DNA from: Rhizobacter sp.
GTDB taxonomy: Bacteria > Pseudomonadota > Gammaproteobacteria > Burkholderiales > Burkholderiaceae_C
NCBI GenBank assembly: GCA_019635355.1
Contig: JAHBZQ010000001.1
Span: 4,278,001-4,342,000, forward strand
Length of the DNA stretch: 64,000 bases
Direction: 5' to 3'
A program made the translations under genes and the position numbers. The notes beneath the pieces were generated by a model. It was not told the DNA's origin. It ran no database searches and was given only the letters and a program-made list of their open reading frames with translations. This document shows, piece by piece, positions 25,973 through 35,226 of the stretch. Numbering within the stretch: position 1 is the stretch's first letter; each line of letters starts with the position of its first letter.

Positions 25973-27217
25973 ATGAATTTCTCGATGTCGGAACGCCAGA
26001 TCTACTGGCGCGATCGCGTGGTCGACTTCATGAACAAGTACGTGTACCCCGCGGTGCCGACGTACTACGAGCAAATGAAGGGCTTCGGTGCCAACCGCTG
26101 GCAGGTCGTGCCGGTGGTCGAGGAACTCAAGGCCATCGCCAAGAAGGAAGGCCTGTGGAACCTCTTCCTGCCCAAGGATTCGCTGCCCGAAGACAGCCCC
26201 TACCGCGGCGCCGGCCTCACCAACCTCGAGTACGCGATGTGCGCGGAAGAGATGGGCAAGGTGGGCTTCGCCTCTGAAGTCTTCAACTGCTCGGCGCCCG
26301 ACACCGGCAACATGGAAGTGCTGGCGCGCTACGCGAACGATGCGCAGAAGAAGATGTGGATGGAGCCCCTGCTCGACGGCAAGATCCGCTCGGCCTTCCT
26401 GATGACCGAGCCGGCGGTGGCCTCGTCGGATGCGACCAACATCGCACTCGAGATCAAGCGCGACGGTGACCACTACGTGCTCAACGGCCGCAAGTGGTGG
26501 TCGTCCGGCGTGGGCGACCCGCGCTGCAAGATCGCCATCGTGATGGGCAAGAGCAACCCCGACGCGCCCTCGCACGCGCAGCAGTCGCAGATCCTCGTGC
26601 CGATGGACACCCCGGGCATCACCGTGCTGCGCATGCTGCCGGTGTTCGGCTTCGACGACGCACCGCACGGCCACGCCGAGGTCGTCTTCAAGGACGTGCG
26701 CGTGCCGCTGGAAAACCTGCTGCTCGGCGAAGGCCGTGGCTTCGAGATCGCCCAAGGCCGCTTGGGCCCGGGCCGCATCCACCACTGCATGCGCACCATC
26801 GGCAGCGCCGAAGTCGCGCTCGAGAAGATGATGAAGCGCCTGCAGTCGCGCGTCGCCTTCGGCAAGCGCATCATCGACCAGTCGCTGTGGGAAGAGCGCA
26901 TCGCCACCGCCCGCATCGACATCGAGATGACGCGCCTCTTGTGCCTGAAGGCCGCCGACATGATGGACAAGGTCGGCAACAAGGTCGCCCGCCTCGAGAT
27001 CGCGATGATCAAGGTCGCCGCCCCGCGCATGGCGCTCAAGATCATCGACGACGCGATCCAGGCCCACGGCGCCGGTGGCGTGTCGGAAGACTTCGGCCTC
27101 GCCAAGCAATACGCCAGCATGCGCACCATGCGCCTGGCCGACGGCCCGGACGAAGTGCACAACCGCGCCATCGCCCGCTGGGAGATGGGCAAGTACCGCG
27201 CCCCGAAGTCGGCTTGA
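25973..27217 (+). CDS. ACAD11-like acyl-CoA dehydrogenase
   Basis: FAD-dependent dehydrogenase of 414 residues. The flavin/substrate region has FLMTEPAVASSDATNI, and the C-terminal domain has IQAHGAGGVSEDFGLA and MRLADGPDEVH, the latter characteristic of the ACAD10/11 branch rather than of MCAD-type enzymes (which have YEGT). GGAGAG lies 6 bases before the ATG at 25973, which fixes the start over an in-frame start at 25925. It is monocistronic between a strong promoter and an intrinsic terminator. Electrons should pass to EtfAB encoded 24 kb away. The human and Pseudomonas homologues act on phosphorylated 4-hydroxyacyl-CoAs; a similar substrate here is inference. Confidence 0.9.
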   Translation: MNFSMSERQIYWRDRVVDFMNKYVYPAVPTYYEQMKGFGANRWQVVPVVEELKAIAKKEGLWNLFLPKDSLPEDSPYRGAGLTNLEYAMCAEEMGKVGFASEVFNCSAPDTGNMEVLARYANDAQKKMWMEPLLDGKIRSAFLMTEPAVASSDATNIALEIKRDGDHYVLNGRKWWSSGVGDPRCKIAIVMGKSNPDAPSHAQQSQILVPMDTPGITVLRMLPVFGFDDAPHGHAEVVFKDVRVPLENLLLGEGRGFEIAQGRLGPGRIHHCMRTIGSAEVALEKMMKRLQSRVAFGKRIIDQSLWEERIATARIDIEMTRLLCLKAADMMDKVGNKVARLEIAMIKVAAPRMALKIIDDAIQAHGAGGVSEDFGLAKQYASMRTMRLADGPDEVHNRAIARWEMGKYRAPKSA

Positions 27218-27260
27218 TGGCCTGAGGCTCGTCGCGCCCGTCTGCCGGCGGGTGTGAACA

Positions 27261-27295
27261 AGGGCGCAGGGGAGTGCATCCTCTGCGCCCTTTTT
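27261..27295 (+). terminator. Intrinsic terminator after the ACAD11-like gene
   Basis: AGGGCGCAG (27261-27269) pairs perfectly with CTGCGCCCT (27283-27291), followed by TTTTT ending at 27295. It lies about 40 bases after the stop codon. Confidence 0.88.
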
Positions 27296-27398
27296 GCGCA
27301 TTCTGTGCGGTGGATCACCCCGCCGATGCGCCTTTGGTGGCATGGTTCGCAGTGTTGGGCGCCGCCGGTGGCGCACCCGGAACAGTTGGGTTGATCGT

Positions 27399-29258
27399 GT
27401 GAAGAAAACGCCGGAGGGTCCGGTTCAGCGACCTGTGGAAGGGCAGGTGCGCGGGGCATTCGAGGCCAGCATGGAAGTGGCGTGGGTGGACCGGGCGTTC
27501 TGGATCCTCCCCCGCATGACGGCCCTCAACATCTTCGTGGCCATGGTGCTGATGCCGTGGTTCTGGCCCTTGCTGCCCATGAACGTGCTGGCCGCGTGGC
27601 TCGCGGCCCTGGGCGTGTTCGTCGTGTCGCGCGTGCTGGCGATCCGCCACCTGAAGCGCTGGCGCGCCGATCCGCAGCGCAAGGCCGAAGGCTCCTACAA
27701 CCGCTTCTTCCTGCTCGCCCTGGTGTCGGGTGTGTACTGGGGCATCACCGCCTGGCTGCTGTTCCCCTACGGCGGGGCGAAGGAGCAGATGCTGCTCGGC
27801 TTCGTGCTCTACGGGTTGTGCGTGCTCAACTCGTATCACATCTCGATGAAGTACTACGCCTTCGAGGCGCACTTCTTCTGCTCGCTGATGCCGATGGTCG
27901 CGCACATTGCCCTGGGCGGTGACGCTTCCAGCATCCTCATCGCCGTGACCTTGCTCGTGATCGTGGGCGGCACGGGCTTCCTGTCGCGTTTCTACCTCAT
28001 GAACTTCCGCAAGCTCGGCGAGGGCATGATGTGGCAGATGGGCCAGGAGAAGGCCGCGGCCGACGAGGCCCGTCGCGCGGCCGACGTGGCCCGCCACGAG
28101 GCCGAGGTGGCCAACCGCGCCAAGACCCAGTTCTTCGCCGCTGCCAGCCATGACCTGCGCCAGCCGCTGCATGCGATGGGCCTCTTGGCCGAGGCCTTGA
28201 GCCAGCGCAGCCACGACAAGGAACTCGCCCCGCTCGTGGCCAGCATCAACGGCTCGGTCGACGCGCTCGAAGGCCTTTTCTCCGAGCTGCTCGACATCAC
28301 CAAGATCGACAGCGGCGCCGTCACCGTGTCACCCGAGCACTTTGCGGCCGGCGAGCTCTTCCGCAAGCTGCGCCTGCACTTCGAGCCGGTGGCGTTCGAC
28401 AAAGGCCTGTCGTTGCGCTTTCGCGGTGGGGAGCAGGTGCTGCACGCCGACCCGGTGCTCGTCGAGCGCATCCTGCGCAACCTCGTCTCCAACGCCGTGC
28501 GCTACACGCATGACGGCAGCGTGCTCGTGAGCTGCCGCCGCCGCGGCGAGCGTGTGCAGCTGCAGGTGTGGGACACCGGCGTCGGCATCCCTGCCGACGA
28601 GCGAGAGCGCATCTTCGAAGAGTTCTATCAGGTGGCCGACACCCAGGCGCAGGTGCCGCAGGAGCGCAAGGGCCTGGGCCTCGGCCTCTCGATCGCGCAG
28701 CGGCTCGCGGCGCTGATGCAGGCGCCGCTGGGCTTGCGCTCGGAGCCGGGGCGCGGCTCGGTGTTCACGCTGGAGTTGCCGGTGGGCGATGTCTCGCAAG
28801 CGCATGCGCTGCACGAGCCGTGCGGCACGGCAGCGTCGGCGCGGGCGCTGGTCGGCCGCACGATCCTGGTGGTGGACGACGACGCCACGATCCGCGCGGG
28901 CCTCGAGGCCCTGCTCGGAGGCTGGGGCGCGAAGGTGCTGGCTTTCGGCAGCTTGCAGGCCGTGCGCACCTGGGCCGCACGGGCCGATGCGGTGCGGCCC
29001 GACCTGCTGATCGCCGACTACCGGCTCGATGGCCACCACACCGGCGTCGAAGCCATTGCGGCCGTGCGGGGGCGTTTCGAGGGCGGCCTGCCCGCCATCA
29101 TGATCACCGGCAGCCTGGGGAGTGAGCTCGGTGGCGAGTCCGCCGACCACGGCTTCCAGTTGCTGCTGAAGCCGGTGGCACCGCACAAGCTGCGGGCGCT
29201 GGTGAACTTCGCCTTGGCAGACGCAGACGGCGCCCGCAAGGACCCGGCCGCCGCGTGA
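27399..29258 (+). CDS. Membrane hybrid histidine kinase with C-terminal receiver
   Basis: Sensor kinase of about 619 residues. The N-terminal part has roughly six hydrophobic segments (for example LNIFVAMVLMPWFWPLLPM and LIAVTLLVIVGGTGFLSRFY) with almost no periplasmic domain. An Ala/Glu-rich linker, HisKA (His in AASHDLRQPLHAMGLLAEAL), HATPase_c (NLVSNAVRYTHDG, DTGVGIPADERERI, GLGLSIAQRL) and a receiver (ILVVDDDATI, Asp in LLIADYRLDGHHTG) follow. It seems to be a lone signalling gene. The start is uncertain: GTG at 27399 is chosen; ATG 27471 would be just before the first helix, and the frame is open back to 27294, inside the terminator. Confidence 0.85.
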   Translation: MKKTPEGPVQRPVEGQVRGAFEASMEVAWVDRAFWILPRMTALNIFVAMVLMPWFWPLLPMNVLAAWLAALGVFVVSRVLAIRHLKRWRADPQRKAEGSYNRFFLLALVSGVYWGITAWLLFPYGGAKEQMLLGFVLYGLCVLNSYHISMKYYAFEAHFFCSLMPMVAHIALGGDASSILIAVTLLVIVGGTGFLSRFYLMNFRKLGEGMMWQMGQEKAAADEARRAADVARHEAEVANRAKTQFFAAASHDLRQPLHAMGLLAEALSQRSHDKELAPLVASINGSVDALEGLFSELLDITKIDSGAVTVSPEHFAAGELFRKLRLHFEPVAFDKGLSLRFRGGEQVLHADPVLVERILRNLVSNAVRYTHDGSVLVSCRRRGERVQLQVWDTGVGIPADERERIFEEFYQVADTQAQVPQERKGLGLGLSIAQRLAALMQAPLGLRSEPGRGSVFTLELPVGDVSQAHALHEPCGTAASARALVGRTILVVDDDATIRAGLEALLGGWGAKVLAFGSLQAVRTWAARADAVRPDLLIADYRLDGHHTGVEAIAAVRGRFEGGLPAIMITGSLGSELGGESADHGFQLLLKPVAPHKLRALVNFALADADGARKDPAAA

Positions 29259-29279
29259 GCGGCCGGCCGGTGGCGGTCG

Positions 29280-30158
29280 TCAGCTCGACGCCGCCATCGC
29301 CTTGCCCACTTCATTGCGGCCCTGCTCGCTGCCGCTCTGCGGCACCACTTCCTCGTCGCGCGACGAGATGGCCTCGAACTGCGCCGCCACCTGGTCGTCG
29401 GCATCGGCGCCGGTGCCGATGTGCGTGCCGAGCGTCATGGTCACGTAGCTGCGGGCAAACGTGCCGGCGCCGGCGTTGAGGATCACGCGCGTCGGCGCGT
29501 CTTCGCTCACGAGGTAGAGCAGGCCGGGCGTCACGGCGGCAGGCGCGAGCTTGTCGAGCACCACCTGCGGCATCAGGCCTTCGGTCATCGCGGTGGCCGC
29601 GGTCGGGGCCAGGCAGTTGACCTTGACGTTGTCTTTCGCGCCTTCGAGCGAGAGCGTCTGCATCAGGCCGACGAGTGCCATCTTGGCGGCGCCGTAGTTC
29701 GACTGGCCGAAGTTGCCGAAGAGGCCCGACGACGAGGTGGTGTTGACGATGCGGCCGTACTTCTGCGCGCGCATGATGTCCCACACGGCCTTGGTGCAGT
29801 ACACCGCGCCCATCAGGTGCACGTCGACCACGAGCTTGAAGTCGGCCATCTCCATCTTCGAGAAGCTCTTGTCGCGCAGGATGCCGGCGTTGTTGACGAG
29901 GATGTCGACACGGCCCCAGGTGTCCATCGTGGTCTTGACCATCGCCTGCACGGCGTCGAAGTCGGTCACCGAGCACGACACCGCGATGGCCTGGCCGCCG
30001 GTGGCCTTGATCTCGTCGGCCACGGTCTGTGCGCCAGGGCCCAGGTCGTTCACCACCACCTTCGCGCCACGCTTGGCGAGCGCGAGTGCGTGCTCGCGGC
30101 CCAAGCCGCCACCTGCGCCTGTCACGATCGCGACACGGCCGTCAAAGCTAATGCTCAT
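29280..30158 (-). CDS. SDR, (3R)-hydroxyacyl-CoA dehydrogenase-like
   Basis: Short-chain dehydrogenase of 292 residues. The NAD-binding motif is TGAGGGLG, followed by ALAKRGAKVVVNDLG, wording typical of the dehydrogenase domain of peroxisomal multifunctional enzyme 2. NNAG is present, and the catalytic Tyr/Lys are in SNYGAAKMALVG. A C-terminal extension of about 50 residues follows the Rossmann fold. AGAGGA before the ATG at 30158 fixes the start; an in-frame codon at 30242 would read through a hairpin and is rejected. It probably oxidises a 3-hydroxyacyl-CoA and is divergent from the SDR-ACAD-ligase operon. Confidence 0.88.
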   Translation of the reverse strand: MSISFDGRVAIVTGAGGGLGREHALALAKRGAKVVVNDLGPGAQTVADEIKATGGQAIAVSCSVTDFDAVQAMVKTTMDTWGRVDILVNNAGILRDKSFSKMEMADFKLVVDVHLMGAVYCTKAVWDIMRAQKYGRIVNTTSSSGLFGNFGQSNYGAAKMALVGLMQTLSLEGAKDNVKVNCLAPTAATAMTEGLMPQVVLDKLAPAAVTPGLLYLVSEDAPTRVILNAGAGTFARSYVTMTLGTHIGTGADADDQVAAQFEAISSRDEEVVPQSGSEQGRNEVGKAMAASS

Positions 30159-30200
30159 AGTCCTCTTTCCAACAATCTGGTATGTTTTCCGAGGCTCAGA

Positions 30201-30222
30201 AAAAGGCCCTGTTTCACAGGGC
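30201..30222 (-). terminator. Terminator-like hairpin in the SDR leader
   Basis: On the minus strand GCCCTG-TGAAA-CAGGGC (30222-30206) is followed by CTTTTT. It lies 48-64 bases upstream of the SDR start codon. TCCGAG/CTCGGA (30188-30193, 30232-30237) encloses it as an outer pair. It could be an attenuator or stop antisense transcription from the divergent operon. Confidence 0.45.
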
Positions 30223-30328
30223 AGATCATCACTCGGAGACAAGGGTTTAGAAAAGTCGGTTGGTCGCCTTGCGCGCCTGCGTGGCCCAACCCTCGAAGCC
30301 CCTCCATTTAACCAGCAAGGAAGCTCTC

Positions 30329-31093
30329 ATGTCGTTGTTCGATCTCACAGGCAAGGTCGCCGTCATCACCGGCTCGTCACGCGGCATCGGCAAAGCCATC
30401 GCCGAGCGCATGGCCGAACAAGGCGCCAAGGTCGTGATCTCGTCGCGCAAGCCGGAGCCCTGCGCCGAGGTGGCCGCGGCGATCAACAAGGCCCACGGTG
30501 CGGGCTCGGCGATCTCGATCCCGGCCAACATCTCGTCGAAGGACGACCTCAAGCACCTGGTCGACGAGACCACGAAGCAGTTCGGCAAGGTCGACATCGT
30601 GGTGTGCAACGCCGCGTCGAACCCGTACTACGGCCCGCTCGCCGGCATCGAAGACGACCAGTTCCGCAAGATCCTCGAGAACAACGTGATCGCCAACCAC
30701 TGGCTGATCAACTTCGCCGCACCGCAGATGATCGAGCGCAAGGACGGCACGATCATCATCGTGTCGAGCATCGGTGGCCTGCGCGGCTCGCCGGTGATCG
30801 GCGCGTACAACATCTCCAAGGCAGCGGACTTCCAGCTCGCGCGCAACCTGGCGGTGGAGTACGGCCCGCACAACATCCGCGTGAATTGCATCGCGCCTGG
30901 TCTGATCAAGACCGACTTCGCGAAGGCGCTGTGGGACAACCCCGAGACCCTGAAGCGCTCGACTGCCAACGCCCCGCTGCGCCGCATCGGCGAGCCCGAC
31001 GAGATCGCCGGCGCGGCCGTGTTCCTCGCCTCGAAGGCCGGCTCGTTCATGACGGGCCAGGCGCTCGTCATCGACGGCGGCGTGACCATCTGA
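30329..31093 (+). CDS. SDR family oxidoreductase
   Basis: Short-chain dehydrogenase of 254 residues: TGSSRGIG cofactor loop, NAAS in place of NNAG, catalytic YNISK and the C-terminal GQALVIDGGVTI. The Arg after GSS and the SSRKPE segment following beta-2 suggest NADP(H) could be accepted. AAGGAAG upstream of the ATG decides the start. It is the first gene of an operon with two acyl-CoA dehydrogenase subunits and a ligase (gaps of 16, 7 and 3 bases), so it likely acts on a hydroxy- or keto-acyl intermediate of that pathway. Confidence 0.9.
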   Translation: MSLFDLTGKVAVITGSSRGIGKAIAERMAEQGAKVVISSRKPEPCAEVAAAINKAHGAGSAISIPANISSKDDLKHLVDETTKQFGKVDIVVCNAASNPYYGPLAGIEDDQFRKILENNVIANHWLINFAAPQMIERKDGTIIIVSSIGGLRGSPVIGAYNISKAADFQLARNLAVEYGPHNIRVNCIAPGLIKTDFAKALWDNPETLKRSTANAPLRRIGEPDEIAGAAVFLASKAGSFMTGQALVIDGGVTI

Positions 31094-31109
31094 CCGATCG
31101 GAGCAACGC

Positions 31110-32315
31110 ATGACGACTGCGACTGCAGAGAAGCCCGAACTGAAAACCTTCCGCGAAGAAACGCGCGCGTGGCTGGAGCAGAACTGCCCGCCCGAGATGC
31201 GCAAGCCCGTCACCAGCGAAGACGACGTCTGCTGGGGCGGCCGCAAGTGGAAGTTCTCGTCCGACGCGCAGAAGGTGTGGCTGGAGCGCATGGCCGCGAA
31301 GGGCTGGACAGTGCCGACCTGGCCCAAGGAATACGGCGGCGGCGGCCTCGCTGGCGAGCAGGCCAAGATCCTCGCGCAGGAGATGCGTGCACTGAACTGC
31401 CGCGCCCCGGTGCAAAGCTTCGGCATCTGGATGCTGGGCCCGGCGCTCTTGAAGTTCGGCACGCACGAGCAGAAGCTCGAGTTCCTGCCGCCCATCGCGC
31501 GTGGCGAGATCCGCTGGTGCCAGGGCTACTCGGAGCCCAATGCCGGCTCCGACCTCGCCTCGCTGCAGACCAAGGCCGAAGACAAGGGCGACCACTTCAT
31601 CGTCAACGGCCAGAAGATCTGGACGTCATACGCCGACAAGGCCGACTGGATCTTCTGCCTCGTGCGCACCGACCCGCAGGCGAAGAAGCACACCGGCATC
31701 AGCTTCGTGCTCTTCGACATGCAGACGCCGGGCGTGACCACCAAGCCCATCCTCCTGATCTCGGGCAAGTCGCCCTTCTGCGAGACCTTCTTCGACAACG
31801 TGCGCGTCGAGAAGAAGAACCTCGTGGGCACGCTCAACGCCGGCTGGGACGTGGCCAAGTACCTGCTGACGCACGAGCGCGAAATGATCGGCGGCATCGG
31901 CGACCGCGGCGCGGCCAAGCCGCTCGGCGTGTTCGCGCTGGAGCAGGTGGGGGCCGATGCGCAAGGGCGCGTCGCCGACCCGGTGCTGCGTGCACAGATT
32001 GCGCAGTTCGAGGTCGATGAAGCGGCCTTCCGCCTGACGATGGAGCGCGCGATGGACATGGCCCGCGCCGGCCAGGGCAACCCGGCCTTCAGCTCGGTGC
32101 TCAAGTACTACGGCGCCGAGCTCAACAAGCGCCGCCACGAACTGATGATGCAGGCGGGCGGCAGCGATGCGCTCGATTGGGAGAGCCCGCGCTCGCGCGA
32201 AGGTGCGCTGGCGCGTGCGTGGCTGCGCACCAAGGGCAATTCCATCGAAGGCGGCACGAGCGAAGTGCAGCTCAACGTCATCGCCAAACGCATCCTCGAT
32301 CTCCCTGGAGCCTGA
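31110..32315 (+). CDS. Acyl-CoA dehydrogenase, large-type subunit
   Basis: FAD-dependent acyl-CoA dehydrogenase of 401 residues. The FAD/substrate loop reads GYSEPNAGSDLASLQTKA, and the C-terminal region has NSIEGGTSEVQLNVIAKRIL, the place of the catalytic/FAD-contacting YEGT loop of MCAD. The immediate downstream gene is a shorter-motif acyl-CoA dehydrogenase lacking this loop, so the two probably form a heteromer like those known for ring-side-chain and dicarboxylate CoA thioesters. Substrate unknown; the ligase at the operon's end should supply it. Confidence 0.92.
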   Translation: MTTATAEKPELKTFREETRAWLEQNCPPEMRKPVTSEDDVCWGGRKWKFSSDAQKVWLERMAAKGWTVPTWPKEYGGGGLAGEQAKILAQEMRALNCRAPVQSFGIWMLGPALLKFGTHEQKLEFLPPIARGEIRWCQGYSEPNAGSDLASLQTKAEDKGDHFIVNGQKIWTSYADKADWIFCLVRTDPQAKKHTGISFVLFDMQTPGVTTKPILLISGKSPFCETFFDNVRVEKKNLVGTLNAGWDVAKYLLTHEREMIGGIGDRGAAKPLGVFALEQVGADAQGRVADPVLRAQIAQFEVDEAAFRLTMERAMDMARAGQGNPAFSSVLKYYGAELNKRRHELMMQAGGSDALDWESPRSREGALARAWLRTKGNSIEGGTSEVQLNVIAKRILDLPGA

Positions 32316-32322
32316 ACACCTC

Positions 32323-33462
32323 ATGGCACTCGTACTCACTGAAGAACAAGGGATGCTGCGCGACAGCGCCAAGTCATTCCTCGCCGACAACGCCCCCGTC
32401 TCCGAGCTGCGCAAGCTGCGCGACACGCGCAGCGCCGATGGTTTCAACCGCGGCCTGTGGAAGCAGTTCGCCGAGATGGGCTTCATCGGCGTGCTGATCC
32501 CTGAAGACCTCGGCGGCATGGGCCTCGGCCTGGTGGAAGCCGGCGTGGTGATGGAAGAGATCGGGCGCAACCTCACGGCCTCGCCCTTCCTCGCGTCCAG
32601 CGTCGTGGCGGCGACCGCGCTCCTGAGCGCCGGCACCGCGGCGCAGAAGCAGGCCACCTTGCCGAAGATCGCCTCGGGCGAGTTGATCGCCACGCTGGCG
32701 GTCGATGAGCACAGCAAGCACAACCCGCGCAACACCGCGCTCAAGGCCGAAAAGAATGGCAGCGGCTACACGCTCGATGGCGCCAAGACCTTCGTGCTCG
32801 ATGGCCATGTGGCCGATCTCTTCATCGTCGCGGCCCGCACCAGTGGCGCCAAGGGCGATCTTGCCGGCGTCACGCTCTTCCTCGTCGATGCGAAGACGAG
32901 CGGCGTGAAGGTCGAACGCGTGGTGATGGTCGACGCGCACAACGCCGCACGCATCACCTTCGACAAGGTCGCCGTGCCCGAAAGCGCCGTGCTCGGCAAG
33001 GTCGGCGAAGGCCTCGTGCCGCTGAACGCCGCGCTGAGCGCCGGCCGCGTGGCCGCCTCGGCCGAGATGCTGGGCATCGCCGACGAGGTGTTCACCCGCA
33101 CGGTGAATTACCTCAAGGAGCGCCAGCAGTTCGCCAAGATCATCGGCGAGTTCCAGGCGTTGCAGCACCGCGCGGCCCACCTCTATTGCGAGATCGAGTT
33201 CACCCGCTCGGCAGTGCTGAAGGCACTGCAGGGGCTGGACGAAGGCACGCCCACGGCCATCGGCCTCGCCTCGGTCGCCAAGTCCAAGGCGGGGGCGACC
33301 GTCACGCTCGCGGTGCAGGAAGGCGTGCAGATGCACGGCGGCATCGGCATGACCGACGAATTCGAGATGGGCTTCTTCATGAAGCGTGCGCGTGTGCTGC
33401 AAGAACTCTTCGGTGACGCGACCTACCACGCCGACCTGCTGGCCCAGCTGAAGAAGTACTGA
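32323..33462 (+). CDS. Acyl-CoA dehydrogenase, small-type subunit
   Basis: A 379-residue acyl-CoA dehydrogenase homologue. It keeps FQALQHRAAHLYCEIE and MHGGIGMTDEFEMGFFMKRA but ends in QELFGDATYHADLLAQLKKY, without the YEGT/EGGTSE loop, as small (beta-like) subunits of heteromeric dehydrogenases do. The ATG at 32323 lies 7 bases after the large subunit's stop codon; a longer frame from 32167 overlaps the large subunit gene and is rejected. Active-site FAD is probably held with the partner subunit. Confidence 0.9.
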   Translation: MALVLTEEQGMLRDSAKSFLADNAPVSELRKLRDTRSADGFNRGLWKQFAEMGFIGVLIPEDLGGMGLGLVEAGVVMEEIGRNLTASPFLASSVVAATALLSAGTAAQKQATLPKIASGELIATLAVDEHSKHNPRNTALKAEKNGSGYTLDGAKTFVLDGHVADLFIVAARTSGAKGDLAGVTLFLVDAKTSGVKVERVVMVDAHNAARITFDKVAVPESAVLGKVGEGLVPLNAALSAGRVAASAEMLGIADEVFTRTVNYLKERQQFAKIIGEFQALQHRAAHLYCEIEFTRSAVLKALQGLDEGTPTAIGLASVAKSKAGATVTLAVQEGVQMHGGIGMTDEFEMGFFMKRARVLQELFGDATYHADLLAQLKKY

Positions 33463-33465
33463 GCG

Positions 33466-35211
33466 ATGACGACCTCACCGGATGCGAAACCCTGGCCGGT
33501 GATGTCGCTGGCCGAAGCGCATGCCTTGATGACGGCGCCGGGCACGCAGTTCGAGATCGAAGAGATCACGATCCGCGGCGTGCCCACGCGCGTGTGGAAG
33601 AACGCCCCGGCGACGCTTCGCGACCTCTTCCTCGCCGGTCGTGCGCATGGGGGCAAGACCTTCCTCGTCTACGAAGACGACCGCGCCACCTTCGAGAGCT
33701 TCTCGCGCGCCGCGCTCGCCATCGCGCATGCGCTGCTGCGCGACGGGGTGAAGAAGGGCGACCGCGTGGCCGTGGCCATGCGCAACCTGCCCGAGTGGCC
33801 CGCGGCCTTCTTCGGCGCGGCGCTCACGGGGGCCATCGTCACGCCGCTCAACGCCTGGGGGCAGGGCGCCGAACTCGAATACGCCCTCAACGACTCGGGC
33901 GCGAGCGTCGTCTTCCTCGACGGCGAGCGGCTCGACCGCCTGGCCGACGGCCACCTCGCGAACTGCAGTGCGCTCCAGCGTGTCTACGTCACCCGCGATG
34001 CGAGAACCCATGTTGACGCCCGCGTGCATCGCCTGGAGAGCATCACCGGCACCGTCAACGACTGGGGCCGCCTGCCCGAGCTGCCGCTGCCCGACGTGAA
34101 CCTCGCGCCCGACGACGACGCGACCATCTTCTACACCTCGGGCACCACCGGCGCGCAGAAGGGCGCGCTCGGCACGCAGCGCTGCACCGGCACCACCGTC
34201 TTCGCCGGCCTGTTTTCCGGACAGCGGGTGTTCATCCGCAAAGGCGAGCCGGTGCCCGACCCCGCGGCTCGCACGCTGCAGCGCGCCTCGCTGGTGGCGA
34301 TCCCGTTCTTCCACACCACCGGCTGCCAGTCGATCCTGGCCGGCGCGCTCTATGGCGGCAGCAAGCTCGTCACCATGCACCGCTGGGACGTGGAGCAGGC
34401 GATGGACCTGATCGAGCGCGAGCAGATCACCGTGGCCGGGGGTGTGCCCACCATCGCGTGGCAGATCCTCGAGCACCCGAACCGCGAGCGCTACAACCTT
34501 TCGACCCTCGAGAGCGTGGCCTACGGCGGTGCGCCGGCTTCGGCCGAACTCGTGCGGCGCATCAAGCAGGTGTTCCCCACCGCGTCACCCAGCAGCGGCT
34601 GGGGCATGACCGAGACCAGCGCCACCTTCACCCACCACAGCGGCGAAGACTACGTGCGCAAGCCCGACAGCGCCGGCCCGTCCATCCCGGTCGGCGAGCT
34701 GCGCATCGTGGGCGAGCAGGGCGAGACCCTGCCGGCCGGCGAGGTGGGCGAGCTCTGGGCCAAGGGCCCGCATGTGGTGAAGGGCTACTGGAACAAGCCC
34801 GAGGTCAGCGCCGAGACCTTCACCGAAGGCTGGGTGAAGACCGGCGACCTCGCCTACCTCGACGACGAAGGCTGGCTCTACATCGTCGACCGCAAGAAAG
34901 ACATGCTCATCCGCGGCGGCGAAAACATCTACTGCACCGAAGTCGAAGGCGTGCTCTACGAGCACCCCGCGGTGATGGATGCGAGCGTGGTGGGCCTGCC
35001 ACACAAGCAGCTCGGCGAAGAGCCCGGTGCGGCCGTCACCCTCAAGGCCGGCGCCGAGGCGAGCGAACAGGAGTTGCGCGCTTTCGTGGCCGAGCGGCTG
35101 GCGCGCTTCAAGGTGCCGGTGCGCATCCTCGTGCTCGACGAGACCTTGCCGCGCAACGCCAACGGCAAGATCCTCAAGAAGGAAGTGAAGAGGCTGCTGG
35201 GCGTGGCCTGA
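33466..35211 (+). CDS. AMP-binding acyl-CoA ligase
   Basis: Class I adenylate-forming ligase of 581 residues. The P-loop reads FYTSGTTGAQKGAL, the central motif GWGMTETSAT, the hinge VDRKKDMLIRGGENIY and the terminal catalytic lysine region LPRNANGKILKKEV. It is the last gene of the SDR-ACAD-ACAD operon, 3 bases after the small subunit. Presumably it activates the acid that the dehydrogenase pair then oxidises. The specific acid cannot be read from the sequence. Confidence 0.92.
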   Translation: MTTSPDAKPWPVMSLAEAHALMTAPGTQFEIEEITIRGVPTRVWKNAPATLRDLFLAGRAHGGKTFLVYEDDRATFESFSRAALAIAHALLRDGVKKGDRVAVAMRNLPEWPAAFFGAALTGAIVTPLNAWGQGAELEYALNDSGASVVFLDGERLDRLADGHLANCSALQRVYVTRDARTHVDARVHRLESITGTVNDWGRLPELPLPDVNLAPDDDATIFYTSGTTGAQKGALGTQRCTGTTVFAGLFSGQRVFIRKGEPVPDPAARTLQRASLVAIPFFHTTGCQSILAGALYGGSKLVTMHRWDVEQAMDLIEREQITVAGGVPTIAWQILEHPNRERYNLSTLESVAYGGAPASAELVRRIKQVFPTASPSSGWGMTETSATFTHHSGEDYVRKPDSAGPSIPVGELRIVGEQGETLPAGEVGELWAKGPHVVKGYWNKPEVSAETFTEGWVKTGDLAYLDDEGWLYIVDRKKDMLIRGGENIYCTEVEGVLYEHPAVMDASVVGLPHKQLGEEPGAAVTLKAGAEASEQELRAFVAERLARFKVPVRILVLDETLPRNANGKILKKEVKRLLGVA

Positions 35212-35226
35212 GCGGCGAGGCGGCGC

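Noticed and set aside
30206..30222. Rho-independent terminator for a plus-strand gene
   Set aside because: The T-run exists only on the minus-strand side; no plus-strand gene ends there.
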